NCBI GenBank assembly: GCA_014529385.2
Contig: CM043969.1
Span: 29,406,946-29,470,945 of the forward strand
Reading direction: 5' to 3'
Source: Adiantum capillus-veneris
Lineage: Eukaryota; Streptophyta; Polypodiopsida; Polypodiales; Pteridaceae
DNA: 64,000 nt
The translations under genes were made by a program, and so were the position numbers. Below are positions 42,101-51,570 of this stretch, piece after piece (position 1 is the first letter of the stretch; every line of letters begins with the position of its first letter). Under the pieces are notes generated by a model that was given only the letters and a program-made list of their open reading frames with translations, ran no database searches and was not told the DNA's origin.

Positions 42101-43209
42101 ATGGTAGCCGTAGTGTCATTAAGAGAAAGATGAGCTAGATCTGGGAAGGTAAAGCTGCCACTTGTGGGCTTAGATTGTACTGAGGCTCCTGGCGAAACAA
42201 CATATGGAGGATCAATGGGGCTCACTGAGGGAGTCTCCATTTGTGATAGGGTTGGTTGGTTGGCCTTTCTCGTATCCAAGAATCTCATTAGGCCTGTTGA
42301 AGGCATGTTGATCCCTGTGTTCTGTCTTTCTAACTTGACAATCCTATGGAGGACATCACAGACTTTCTGTTGTTGCTCATCTATGCTAGTAGCACCCGAT
42401 GTGGATTGTAGAACATCTAACCAACCCACATGATAGGTGTGTCCTGTGTACCGATCAGTTTAAGATTCTGCTTGTAGGTCATACTCCCAATTTTCGTTTA
42501 GGAATATCCCATCTAGGCCTGGCGTGCTGGAGGTTTCCCTCGAAGTGGAAGCATTATTGCTCCCCATCGCTTGCCCCTTCGTGACTGCTACCTTGGGAGC
42601 ATTCGGTTGCTCGGATGGCATGATTGTTGTCATAGGAGCCTTTGCTTTCAGGGCTCGACTTTGTTCTAGCCTTTGTAGGTTCTCAATTTCCCTCTCCCTT
42701 GTTGCTTGCATATAGCGTTCGATCTCTTGTACTTCGGCAAGACTCCTACCATCGGGTAGTAGAACCTCAGAGGGAGATAGTCCTAAAGGATCAGGAGGTG
42801 CAGTGGATGGAACATTCACATGCACACTCTCAAGAAGCATAGGGTCTATTTTAGGCATGAATGACGAATTTACTTCCCCACTCCCTTCATTTATTTCATT
42901 AACCGCATGTTCGGAGCGAGTAGCTCTACTAAGGGTCTCTTTTAAGCGGCTAAACACGCTGGACCCAGGCCGTGGGCCCATGGCATGCATGTCTTGACTT
43001 GAACTATCAGGGTTTGGTGTAGGATACCCCTCCATGACTTCGTAGTCAGAGGAAGAATCACTAGACGCAATATGAGGATCTTGGGTCGCGCTACCTTGAG
43101 TCCCGGCTGAAGGTCCAGAATGTAGGGTGGAGGAATAATGGGTGCCCCCGTAAATGGAGGCACTACCAATATGCTCGTGCTCTAACACTCGTCCAGAGCG
43201 TAGGTTCAT
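39061..43209 (-). pseudogene. Gag of element C with four zinc knuckles
   Basis: One frame from ATG 43209 (MNLRSGRVLE) to PR1, broken only by TAA 42462-42460, TAG 41334-41332 and TAG 40674-40672; at least the two TAGs fit CAG to TAG changes. A charged region with a Glu/Arg helix comes first (43209-42460), then a Pro-rich region. The capsid core: FSGDGDARKHMEVFEHV, ALSLTLSGKAGDWYRTL, RRLFLKEYI; after the second stop SVRDFISRLKNLNSR and LLDRFIRGLRHE. Zinc knuckles: CSICLGPHTTSEC, CNACGRYGHQAKDC, CYECGGPHRVVEC and CNRCGIDHLIAQC. A Lys/Arg-rich and acidic tail leads to PR1. Restoring three codons would give an unusually long Gag of about 1,380 residues. Confidence 0.8.
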
Positions 43210-43260
43210 ATGACTTGGATCCCCTAGAAGTGTCAGTGAGTGCCCGTGAAGGCTGCTCAC

Positions 43261-44256
43261 CTAGTATTTTTGGGTGTTTTGCAACCCAAGTCTTTTTTTT
43301 TTTTTGTTCATTTTTTGGTCCTTTTTTTCTGACCCAGCTATAGAATAGAACGTATGATAGCTCAAAATGAGCGTCTCGGTCAAAGGGACGTGCCGTGCTT
43401 TACAGCCCTCCGTTTGGTCACTTTATGCCCTCGGAATCCCTAAAACCGTCAATTTCTAGTAGGGAACTAGGACCAAATTAGAAAGTCTAAGGGTGGAAGT
43501 GGGAAGAGAAGGGAGGAGAGTGGAGGACTTGCCCCACATGCTCTCATTCCCTCTTGAGGGGGTAGGGTATATATATAAGAGTGAGTCTAGTATATATCAT
43601 AAGACGGAGGACTAAGGCTTGGGCTTGGGCTTGGGCTTGGGGAAATGATCCCGATCTCGATTAAAATTTTAGTGTAGCCCCCCAGTCACTCACGCTTAAA
43701 TATTTTTGGTTTTTTTTTTTTGATTTTGATTTTTTTTTTTATAAAGGCGACGACCACGCGCGGTTTAGGTGACCCTTTCTTGGCCGCACACGCTGTCAAC
43801 ACCTACCTAACCTCTCTGTCAACAGCTCACAGACAGCTCACTACCTTATCTACCTACTAACAGTGCTGCTAACCACTAACTAATCTGTTAACCACTCTGC
43901 TACCTGCTTACTGACAGTGGACTAACTGTCCACCTACTTCCTCTCTCACTACCTTATTGTGCAAAGACTGTGTGCAGGCAAACCTTGACAGAAAACTGTG
44001 TACAGACTGTGTGTAAACAGAAATTGTTAACTGCCTACCTACTTATTCATTCACTGCGAACAAGCTAACGACTACTAATTGTGCAAATAGAAAACACAAC
44101 ATTATGCAGAAATCACAGAACTTGCAGACAATACAGAGATTAACAACTTGCAGAAAAATAACTCATTCCTCTTCCTCTTCCTCTTTCTCTTCTTTCCTAC
44201 TACAAACAACTCATAGGAGAAGCACAAAGTGCCTCTTGGGCTTAGTGCAGGGCGAT
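43261..44256 (-). other. Leader of element C
   Basis: About 1 kb between primer site and gag. It holds T-rich runs, a Ser-coding CT-rich segment (44167-44200) and a GGGCTT hexamer repeat at 43615-43642 (four copies). No gene is visible. Confidence 0.6.
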
Positions 44257-44274
44257 TCCCCGACAACGGCGCCA
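44257..44274 (-). other. Primer binding site of element C (tRNA-Asp type)
   Basis: On the minus strand it reads TGGCGCCGTTGTCGGGGA, four bases inside the right LTR. It is the same class as the D primer site and has the consensus CGCC where D has CGTC. Confidence 0.85.
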
Positions 44275-44278
44275 AAAA

Positions 44279-44859
44279 TGTGCGCTCCTTGCCGCACTGT
44301 CGAAGCAAGGGCCTTGCCTAACACTGTGTGCGAGCCACAGACGGCTCCAAGCACACAACTAGCTTAACTAGTAAGCTCAAAAGAGGGCAATGGTGTGTCA
44401 CTCACCGCTCTATGCTCTTGCCATGGAGTATTCCTCGCCGCGAAGAAGAAGGAGACGCCGCTACGTCGCGCTCAACCGCTTCACCGCCGTCGTGCCGCCG
44501 CAATGCTCGATCGCGCTCTCTCTCTCTCTCTCTCTCATACACACACACCCAAGGAGGTGAAGAAGAAGAAGATGGAGATGGAGATGGAGATGGAGCAAGA
44601 GCACTCTTCTATTGCACAAATGAGAGAATGAATGAATTTTAGGTTTAGTTGGCTTTTATATGAGCTCACCCCGTTCACACTTGGGCACCCATGCTTAGCC
44701 AACTAATCCCTTGAATGTCCCAGTTAGAGTGCGCCTCTCATCGGCGATCACTCTTACCCTTTTCCTATTGGTCCGACAAGCCCGGTACCTGACTCTACCA
44801 AATACATAATACACGTCCGTCATAGGTGATGGGGTGTCCGTGAGCCGTGAGGGTTAACA
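44279..44859 (-). repeat. Element C 5' LTR (right copy)
   Basis: 581 bp with the same ends as the left LTR. It includes (CT)n at about 44516-44537 and a GGAGAT hexamer run near 44570-44595, absent from the left LTR. The minus-strand TATA box is at 44651-44661. Confidence 0.9.
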
Positions 44860-44864
44860 GGGTG
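44860..44864. repeat. Target-site duplication of element C, right
   Basis: GGGTG, matching 31099-31103. Confidence 0.9.
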
Positions 44865-46522
44865 GAAGGGCAAGGCACTAAGTGAAGGGCACTAAGTACT
44901 AAGTAATTAAGGGCAATGTTTGAAGAGGGAGGAAAAAGTTCCATGTTAACGTGTGATTTTTGCAAAATTACCTAATAATGCCCTTATAATTCATCCACAA
45001 GGGAAAATTCACTGAAAATATCTTCCCGATGAGTGTAAATAGTGTATATACTATCAGAAAATCATAAAAAATGGTCCTTTTTTGGCTATTTTTTATCATT
45101 TTTGTTGATAAGGAGGCTTAAAAATAGAGAGATCCAACAAAAAGCAATAAAGCTGTGTTTTTCAAGGGATTTTTTTAATTATTGGATTTTCACTTTACAT
45201 TTTTAGAGCATTTTGCTATTTTCTTTGATTTTTTCAAATAAAAAGGTCAAAAATTAACAATAAATAGCAGGGAAGCTCAGATGGAAAAGCAGAAGACACG
45301 ATAGTGATCAGAAAGACAAGGTGGACAAGCACAAAAATCTTCAACGAAATCAGAAGATGAAAGCGGAAAGCCTAAATTAGGCGGCCAGGCCTACTTCTGC
45401 AAAATTCTTGCAGAATAAGCTACAGGAATACGATTTTGGAAATTTTTGAGCCTAACATAGATTTCACGGCCTAATAGGACTAACTGGGGAATCTGGGGAA
45501 AATTGGTTCGAGAAGTCCAGGTATAGATATCCAGGGTAGGCTGAAACCACCTCATTTCCACTTGGAGCCTTTGCAGAAAGAGCATTTCGGCCTCTTTCGC
45601 GCGACATTTCTGGAGCCCATAGTTGACCTTTTTCAGCGCCGTCTCACACGAGACATGAGGGATAATTTCTTTACTCATCAATGATCCATTTTGTACGGTG
45701 TCGTGCTGTGACATGTACATAGTGGGAACACATGCTACAAGAGTTATCTTGTAACTTTTTAGATACATAATTATATTTCCTATAATGTACATATGCATAT
45801 GTAAGTATAAAAATAAGCTTTCTATCTCATCTTATTATTTATCTAAAGGGTAATGTATTCTTACTTTACCATCAAAAAATACTATGGGAAAAGTGTCAAT
45901 AGCTCCGCCTCTTTAACTTGGGGCAAAAAGCATTGATTCTTTATTTCTACTATTTCATTATCATCTCACACCCTAGCTAGATCCTATATCTAGGGTAAAC
46001 TCCAATATATATATATTCTATGTATTTTTTATACTTTTCTTATATTTCTTTTTAAATAGCTACTAGGAGGGAATCAAATCCTAGTGGGACACTAGGTGGC
46101 ATGATTTCAAAGATACACTTATTTTAATGCATTATTGCAAGCATGGTTACAAAACTTTGTCAAGGAGCAATGTCATGCTTTCATATGGCATGAGGTGTCC
46201 TTTGGAATTAAATGAAAGTCAAGGCTAAGGAGACCACATGAAGACTTTTGCTGCCAGAAATGGACCCTATTTTGATGAGTTTTTTACACAAGGTTCCAAT
46301 CCGAATTGGAAAATGATTTTTAAATGAAAATCGTAGCTAATGAGCTGAAGTTTCTGCCCATATTTTTACTTTTTTATTTGGAGCTACGGTTGAGGAGATA
46401 TGATCAAAATACTGGACCCCAGTCTGCCCCCATCATGCAGGGACAGCTCATTTCCAACTTTTCCAATTCCTGTTCACACTGGCTCCTCTCTTCTTGTGTA
46501 AACCCTTGTGGGTTCCCTTCAC
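44865..46522 (+). other. 3' region of element D, first part, no gene seen
   Basis: AT-rich sequence following the element C insertion. A minus-strand frame at 45798-45391 (135 codons) has no domain or relative in the window and I do not call it. Bases 46080-46520 resemble an LTR U3 (GAGCTACGGTTGAGGAGATATGA), but no second copy is present. Confidence 0.4.
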
Positions 46523-46532
46523 CTATAAAAGG
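46523..46532 (+). promoter_or_regulatory. Possible internal promoter (TATA box) in element D 3' region
   Basis: CTATAAAAGG in a CT-rich context, 550 bp before the two small ORFs at 47074. A possible 5' splice site (CAAGTAAGATG, about 46800) and acceptor (TTTGCTACAG, 46960) lie between. This could be a genuine internal promoter of D, or the remnant of another LTR; one copy cannot decide. Confidence 0.4.
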
Positions 46533-47073
46533 GGACCTCTTCTTCCTTGGAAGGAAAAAAAGCATTCAAGCCATTGATGAGAGGAATTCTTGAGGGAGTG
46601 AGTAGTAATGCCTAATTGTACTTAGCTCCATTAACATAAGCCCAAGCCTACACTTTCTCCTAGAGGAAAACTAGCCATTCTTGTACGCCATCCTTGGAGG
46701 ATCAACTCTAATCAAAGAAGGTGTTGTACTTGGCGTATCAATCAACGTTGAATTCTCCCCTCTTCTTCTCTCTTCCATCAATAATGGGGCCGAAGGGTTT
46801 CAAGTAAGATGTGTTCTACATTGATGTTTTCTTGATTTCTTGTTGTTTTCATTTTCATCTCTAATCCAACATATATATATGTATCTAATCTCATCTCCTT
46901 AACCAAACCTATCTCTCTCATTCTTAGTAATTCATCCTCTCTAGGTTCTCTTTGCTACAGGTACATCTCTCCCCGCAGTATCCTTATTGCTTACGGGCAA
47001 GAATAGGGCTTGGGAGGGAAACTTCTCATCTCTTCACTTCTCTCATATCTACATTTCTCACATACTATCCTAG

Positions 47074-47292
47074 ATGAATAACCCACATGATGATAATTTC
47101 TATCGCTTTCACTCTGTACGATCTATTAGAATTAACGTATGGATTAGCCGTAAAATACACTTTCAACAACGTATAGTGTTTCTCTTTGGCCCAGAAAGGC
47201 TCAATGAAATACTTCTATCACCGGATCCCATCATACTACCTCTAATAGACTATAACTTTTCTTTTGATGTAAGCGTAGTTATCTTGCTATGA
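47074..47292 (+). CDS. Small ORF 1 of a duplicated pair, unknown function
   Basis: 72 codons from ATG 47074. It reads FYRFHSVRSIRINVWISRK, then FQQRIVFLFGPERLNEI, LSPDPIILPLIDYN and a hydrophobic end VSVVILL. It is clearly related to the next ORF by FLFG.ERLN / SLFGQPRLN and PIILPLIDY / PFILPMIRY. The stop TGA overlaps the start of ORF 2 (ATGA at 47289-47292). I recognise no family. No transmembrane segment is certain. Confidence 0.4.
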   Translation: MNNPHDDNFYRFHSVRSIRINVWISRKIHFQQRIVFLFGPERLNEILLSPDPIILPLIDYNFSFDVSVVILL

Positions 47293-47501
47293 ACCAAGAG
47301 GATTTGTACACACAATTAATCCCAATCACTAGACAAAATATATATATTATGGTAAGCACAAAACTACAATTCCAAAGACCAATTCGTAGCCTATTTGGGC
47401 AGCCAAGATTGAATGCCATTAACTCATCTGTTAACCCTTTCATATTACCCATGATACGATATGACCATAGCCTTGATGTTTTCATCTTTGTGTTATTTTG
47501 A
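47289..47501 (+). CDS. Small ORF 2 of a duplicated pair, unknown function
   Basis: 70 codons from ATG 47289, overlapping the ORF 1 stop by ATGA. It reads MNQEDLYTQLIPITRQNIYI, then LQFQRPIRSLFGQPRLNAI, NPFILPMIRYDHSLDVFIFVLF. The parallel with ORF 1 runs over about 60 residues with around 30% identity by eye, so the pair arose by an old tandem duplication of about 215 bp. Both frames stayed open. No known domain. Confidence 0.4.
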   Translation: MNQEDLYTQLIPITRQNIYIMVSTKLQFQRPIRSLFGQPRLNAINSSVNPFILPMIRYDHSLDVFIFVLF

Positions 47502-48100
47502 CATTTTCTTTTGTGTTCTTTCTTTGTGCGTGTGAGTGCAAGAGAGAATGGGTGGGCTTCTTTGATTGTACTTCTTTCCAAACCCTAGTCTTCATGGCAT
47601 CTATGGTTTAACTCCTTCATATAGTTTTTGTCGAGTTCTCTCACAAACTCTCATAGCCATAAGCCCGGTGCTTTCCTGGCAAGACCGCAAATTTCTCGAC
47701 AACGGCCGGTAGCTAGTTTAAAGCCCTAGAAAAAACCCTAGAAACCGGGCAGTGCACGAAGACCTACGACCTAAAACTGACCATAGCGGCCTGCCAGCCT
47801 AACCAAATCGGATGGGATTTGAACCATAGCATGCCCTAACATAATAGAACCTTTCCATACCATCAGATGACCATTCGGTTGGGGTCAAGGGGGGTCCCCA
47901 GTAGAGAAATTAGGGTTTTTGAGAAATGCTAGAATTCCGACCTGACTCCACAGATGGCTTGCTAATGAGGTCCATATATGATGTATATGATTGGTTTGGT
48001 GAAATCCATCAAGCAAAGCCCTCGGAAAGAAAAAAACGGCTCGAAGGTTACAAAGCGTCAAATTCTACATATGAGGCTAAACTGACTCCAAATGAGCCAG
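47502..48100 (+). other. Spacer between duplicated ORFs and palindrome array 2
   Basis: It contains TCTCGACAACGGCCGG at about 47694-47709, similar to a degraded reverse-complement tRNA-Asp primer site (TCCCCGACAACGGCGCC). That might mark an old element boundary. A 62-codon frame (47926-48114) has no recognised domain. Confidence 0.4.
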
Positions 48101-49000
48101 AATTGGACAGGTAGCTTCACGACTATGTTACGTACAAGTCCAAAGCCTCAAAGGTGACCGACCAACCCAACAAACAGAGTAATCACAAAAAACGGTGATT
48201 TCAGAGTCGACAGAGTAGAAAGTGATGCCAACATGACCAAACTTGACCAAAATCAATTTAGAACTTGTATTAGGTGTATGAAACATGTTTAGGTCAAAAT
48301 ATGTGAGATTTGCAAAGTTTTTGTCACTATTGTAAATAATCGCGATTATTTACTTTTGCATGATTTTTGCTTGGAAATTGTCAATTCACCTCACCTATCA
48401 TGTGTACACACCTATTACATGCCAAAAATCAAGTATGAGCCAAAATGACCACCCATTACTTGCAAAATTGCCAAAAAACGCAAAGAAGTCTATGCAAGCC
48501 AAAATCTGGGTTATGAACAACTTTTCTTGATCCAAATTACCACATATTTCATACCCAAGGTCTATACCATGCTTAGAACCAATCTATGTAAAAAATTGTC
48601 AATTTTGGAAGAAAAGTTAATAATCGCGATTGTTTACTTTTTGGTCAAAATTGGAGAATTTGGATATTTTGTCATCATACATCCAAAGTACATGTTGTGG
48701 TAAGCCCACTAGCCAATTTTGAGTCAATTTGGATTTCAAAATCTCAAATTTCCGTTATATCTACTGTTTCAGAGTCCTAAACCAAAATCTGATACCATTT
48801 TCACCCTGTGCATCCAAATGAGCCCATATTTCACTCAGAGCATGTAACAGGCATATACTTCAAACCTATAAAGCCAAGTTTGCAGCAGTTGAAAATTTTC
48901 CTCAGTTGTAAATAATCATGATTATTTACTTTGGTTGCAAATTTTTGTTTTGACCATACAATTTTGTTCCTTGCATGATTTTATGCATCTTTGCTTGTTC
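48100..49000 (+). repeat. Palindrome array 2: about 285-bp diverged tandem units
   Basis: Three dyads of the same type as array 1 at 48332-48353 (perfect, AAATAATCGCGATTATTT core), 48616-48637 (two changes) and 48908-48929 (perfect, with ATCATGAT centre). Spacing is 284 and 292 bp. Between them are phrases like array 1 (TTGACCAAA, CCAATTTTGAGTCAATTTGG). The array ends 188 bp before the accessory ORF at 49117. Confidence 0.8.
48908..48929. promoter_or_regulatory. Perfect 22-bp palindrome with altered centre
   Basis: The outer arms GTAAATAATC / GATTATTTAC are kept, and the centre is AT where the common form has CG. Because the copy is again perfectly symmetric, two bases changed together or the change was constrained to keep the dyad. 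This supports selection for symmetry at some time. Confidence 0.65.
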
Positions 49001-49116
49001 AAAAATTGATTTGAAGCAATTTGGACCAGATTATCAACATTTTAGTCTAAAAGGACATTCCAGAGAAAAGTCCGACAACTCTGCTAACTTTGCACTCTAT
49101 TCACTGAACAGGAGCA

Positions 49117-50940
49117 ATGCAAGCCGCGGAGAAGGCCAAGAAGAAGCTAAACCAAAAAGAGAAACTACAAGAATTGACTGCGTATCAACTGGACCCCGAG
49201 TCAGTCAAGGCGGCAAAAGCATCCTATCTTTCTAAAGAACAGCTAGAGGAACACCACACCACGGTATTCACTGGCAGATTCAAGAGTGAAGAAGGGCATC
49301 TGGTGGAGTTGCAACTCTTGCCTAAAGAGGTCTATGATCTAGCTGCAAAGCCAGAAACCAAAGAGGCTAACCACAGGTTGGGGCTCCGACATTTCTACGA
49401 CCAAGAGCCTTGCAGAGTGGACTTTCAAAAAGCTTACGAGCTTTTGTCCACAATCAAAGAAGACGGAACCGCCCAAATATCAGACAACCAAGGAAACAAG
49501 GTCGAGGTTGTAATTACAAAAGAAATAGTGGTAGAGGCACTCAGACTGCCCACTGAAGGGATGACCATGGGGGCAAGAGACAGGAAGACTGCGGGCACAT
49601 TTACCAAGGAAACAGCCGCGGCTACATTCGTCGATCTCATCCACAAACAAGTGGAAGAGCTAGCCCGTCTGTACCATCAACACTTCCATTTCCTGGCAAA
49701 AAGGCCACAAGGTACACAACACCAAATCACGCCGTAGCCACCACCTTTACACAAGTTCTGAAGTCAACAACAAGGCAGCTTGTGGACCACGTGCAGTATG
49801 TCTTGACAAAATTGAAGGCCACCAGGAAGGAGGGTAAAATAACATACTTGGGCGTGCCAGAAGTATTAACAAGAATAGCCTATCATTCCATCGGCATGGC
49901 CGACAACCTACCACCTGCCCCGGATCAGAATACATGGATCTTGGTAGCACAACCCTCTCCAAGAGCTACAAGATCCGGGTAAAGATCATTTAAATCAGGT
50001 GATGAATCGGATGACAACTCATCAGAGTGGCACAGCAGCGAAAGCTTTGACAACCAAGAAAAAAGAGCTAGGAGGGAAGAGATAAAGAGGAAAGCTGTGG
50101 CTGCCCACCAAGAGGAGCTAGCTAAAAAACAAGCAAGATTTGAAAGAGAAAAACATGCTTAACAGCGCACTAGGCAAGCACAAGGAAAGGACCCAGAAAA
50201 GTGGGTACCCACAGGCTTGAAAGGACTTCGAACGAAGCATCATACAAGAAAAGAGGCCGAGGATCCAAAAGATTATTTAGAAAGAATGTACCAAGAGGCC
50301 GAAGCCGTAAAACTGAAAGAGGCAGAAGAAGCGGCAAAGAAAGATGAGGAATCGGCTACTCAAGAGCAAAGCCAGGCATCTCGCCGACCCACCTCACCAC
50401 TGTGGGACCAACAGGACCAGCCCATGCCTAGTCCACCACCATCACCGCCAGACCACCATACCAATGAAGAAGCCGAGATCGACAAAGAAAAAGATTCTGA
50501 ATTCACCCACCAACCAGAAGCCACACAATAGGCTGACCACACCAAACAACAAGAGGAAAGGAAGCTGAGCCAGAACTGGAGCAAACAATCCGTAGAAACT
50601 CAAAAGCCGGCGGAAGAAACTGATAAAGAGGTAGATACAGAAAAAGAGCATATCACTACACATGAGAAAGAGCCCGAGGTGGAGAAGGTAAAAGAAAGGC
50701 CAACACCTGAAGAGACGGTGAGGGTTGAGACCACACCACCTATTTCCACTTAGCCACAAACTGCCGAGGTATCAAAGCCTCAGGATGGCCAAGGAGAAGA
50801 ACAACCATCCACCTCTACAAAACCACCAGCACCTCCATCACAACAAGAAGCAACACAGGAGGTTGCCGGCACATCCCAACTCGCAAGACAAGAGGAGTGG
50901 CAGTCCAATGACGAAGTGATTTTACAAGTAAACAAGGCAG
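49117..50940 (+). pseudogene. Accessory protein of element D, N-terminal domain and charged linker
   Basis: ATG 49117, after an acceptor-like TTCACTGAACAG, starts a basic helix (AEKAKKKLNQKEKLQELTAYQ). A globular part follows: HHTTVFTGRFKSEEG, LGLRHFYDQEPCRVDF, KEIVVEALRLPTEGMTMG, FVDLIHKQVEELARLY. A frameshift near 49700 moves to the next frame (TRQLVDHVQYVLTKLK, GVPEVLTRIAYHSIGM), which runs to about 50940 through stops at 49980, 50160, 50529 and 50751 as a Glu/Lys/Pro-rich linker. The VVEALRLP region resembles ORF proteins carried by plant Tat/Ogre-type elements and plant transposon-like proteins (recollection, not a search). Confidence 0.55.
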
Positions 50941-51570
50941 ATGCAAGTCATGACGGAGAAACTTCGCTCAGCAGCTTTCAACCGCATCACTAAAGCCAAA
51001 GAATTAGAAATGGTCATTGATGCTCTACAAGGAGAGCTTGATGACAGGATGAGTACTATCAATGATCTCCAAAGGCAAGTACAAGAGCTAAAGACAGAAG
51101 CAGAATGGCATCAGATAGCCAGGGACAAACAACAGAAGGAAATGGAGGAGTTAGGTGACCTCCTTACTAAATTATATGATGCGTGCAAAGTGAAAGATGA
51201 GGAGTTGACAAAAGTGACAAACGAACTTCTTACCACCTCTCTGTTAGCTCAGAAAATTCAAGTGCAGTTAGATGTAGACAACGCTTCTCTCCAATATTCC
51301 GAACAGAGAATCAATGATCATGCCACTTTCTTGCGGCAAATAAGAGAAAATCCAGCTGTGGCCTCGATCAAGGGAACATATGAAGTGTACAAGGCACTTG
51401 AAAAGAAAAACAGAGATCTAAAATTGGAGTTGAAGCTTGAACAATCACAATGCAAAGACCTAGCACTGATGCGGGTCCAGAGAGAGGAGGAGCTCCTAAA
51501 AGAGATTGCAGAACCCCAAATTGACATCCCCTCGGTCTCGTTTTTGCTGAATTTGAGACGTAGCCTATAA
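50941..51570 (+). pseudogene. Accessory protein of element D, coiled-coil part
   Basis: 209 codons, strongly helical and charged: ELEMVIDALQGELDDRM, INDLQRQVQELKTEAEW, ELGDLLTKLYDACKVKDEEL, LEKKNRDLKLELKLEQ. Heptad-like Leu/Ile spacing suggests a long coiled coil. It lies in a third frame relative to the linker, so a frameshift near 50940 separates them. Probably one protein in the ancestor. Coiled coils mediate oligomerisation; the actual role here is unknown. Confidence 0.55.

Larger units (their letters stand above)
31104..44859 (-). mobile_element. Element C: near-complete Ty3/gypsy retrotransposon with two protease domains
   Basis: The LTRs (31104-31573 and 44279-44859), TSD GGGTG, primer site at 44257-44274 and polypurine tract at 31574 define a 13.8-kb minus-strand insertion inside D. 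Order on the minus strand: LTR, leader, gag (three in-frame stops), PR1 (frameshift), RT-RNase H-integrase (intact, 1,366 codons), one TGA, PR2 ORF (418 codons), accessory ORF (140 codons), about 1.3-kb 3' UTR, LTR. The LTRs differ at about seven of some 460 aligned bases plus a deletion of about 111 bp, so it is the youngest element here. RT and primer type suggest the Tat/Athila side. Confidence 0.9.

Noticed and set aside
43615-43642. GGGCTT repeats resembling a telomere tract
   Set aside because: The unit is not a plant telomere repeat (TTTAGGG) and there are only four copies in the leader of element C.
45391-45798. 135-codon minus-strand frame
   Set aside because: No domain, no homologue in the window, ordinary AT-rich context; a chance frame is likely.
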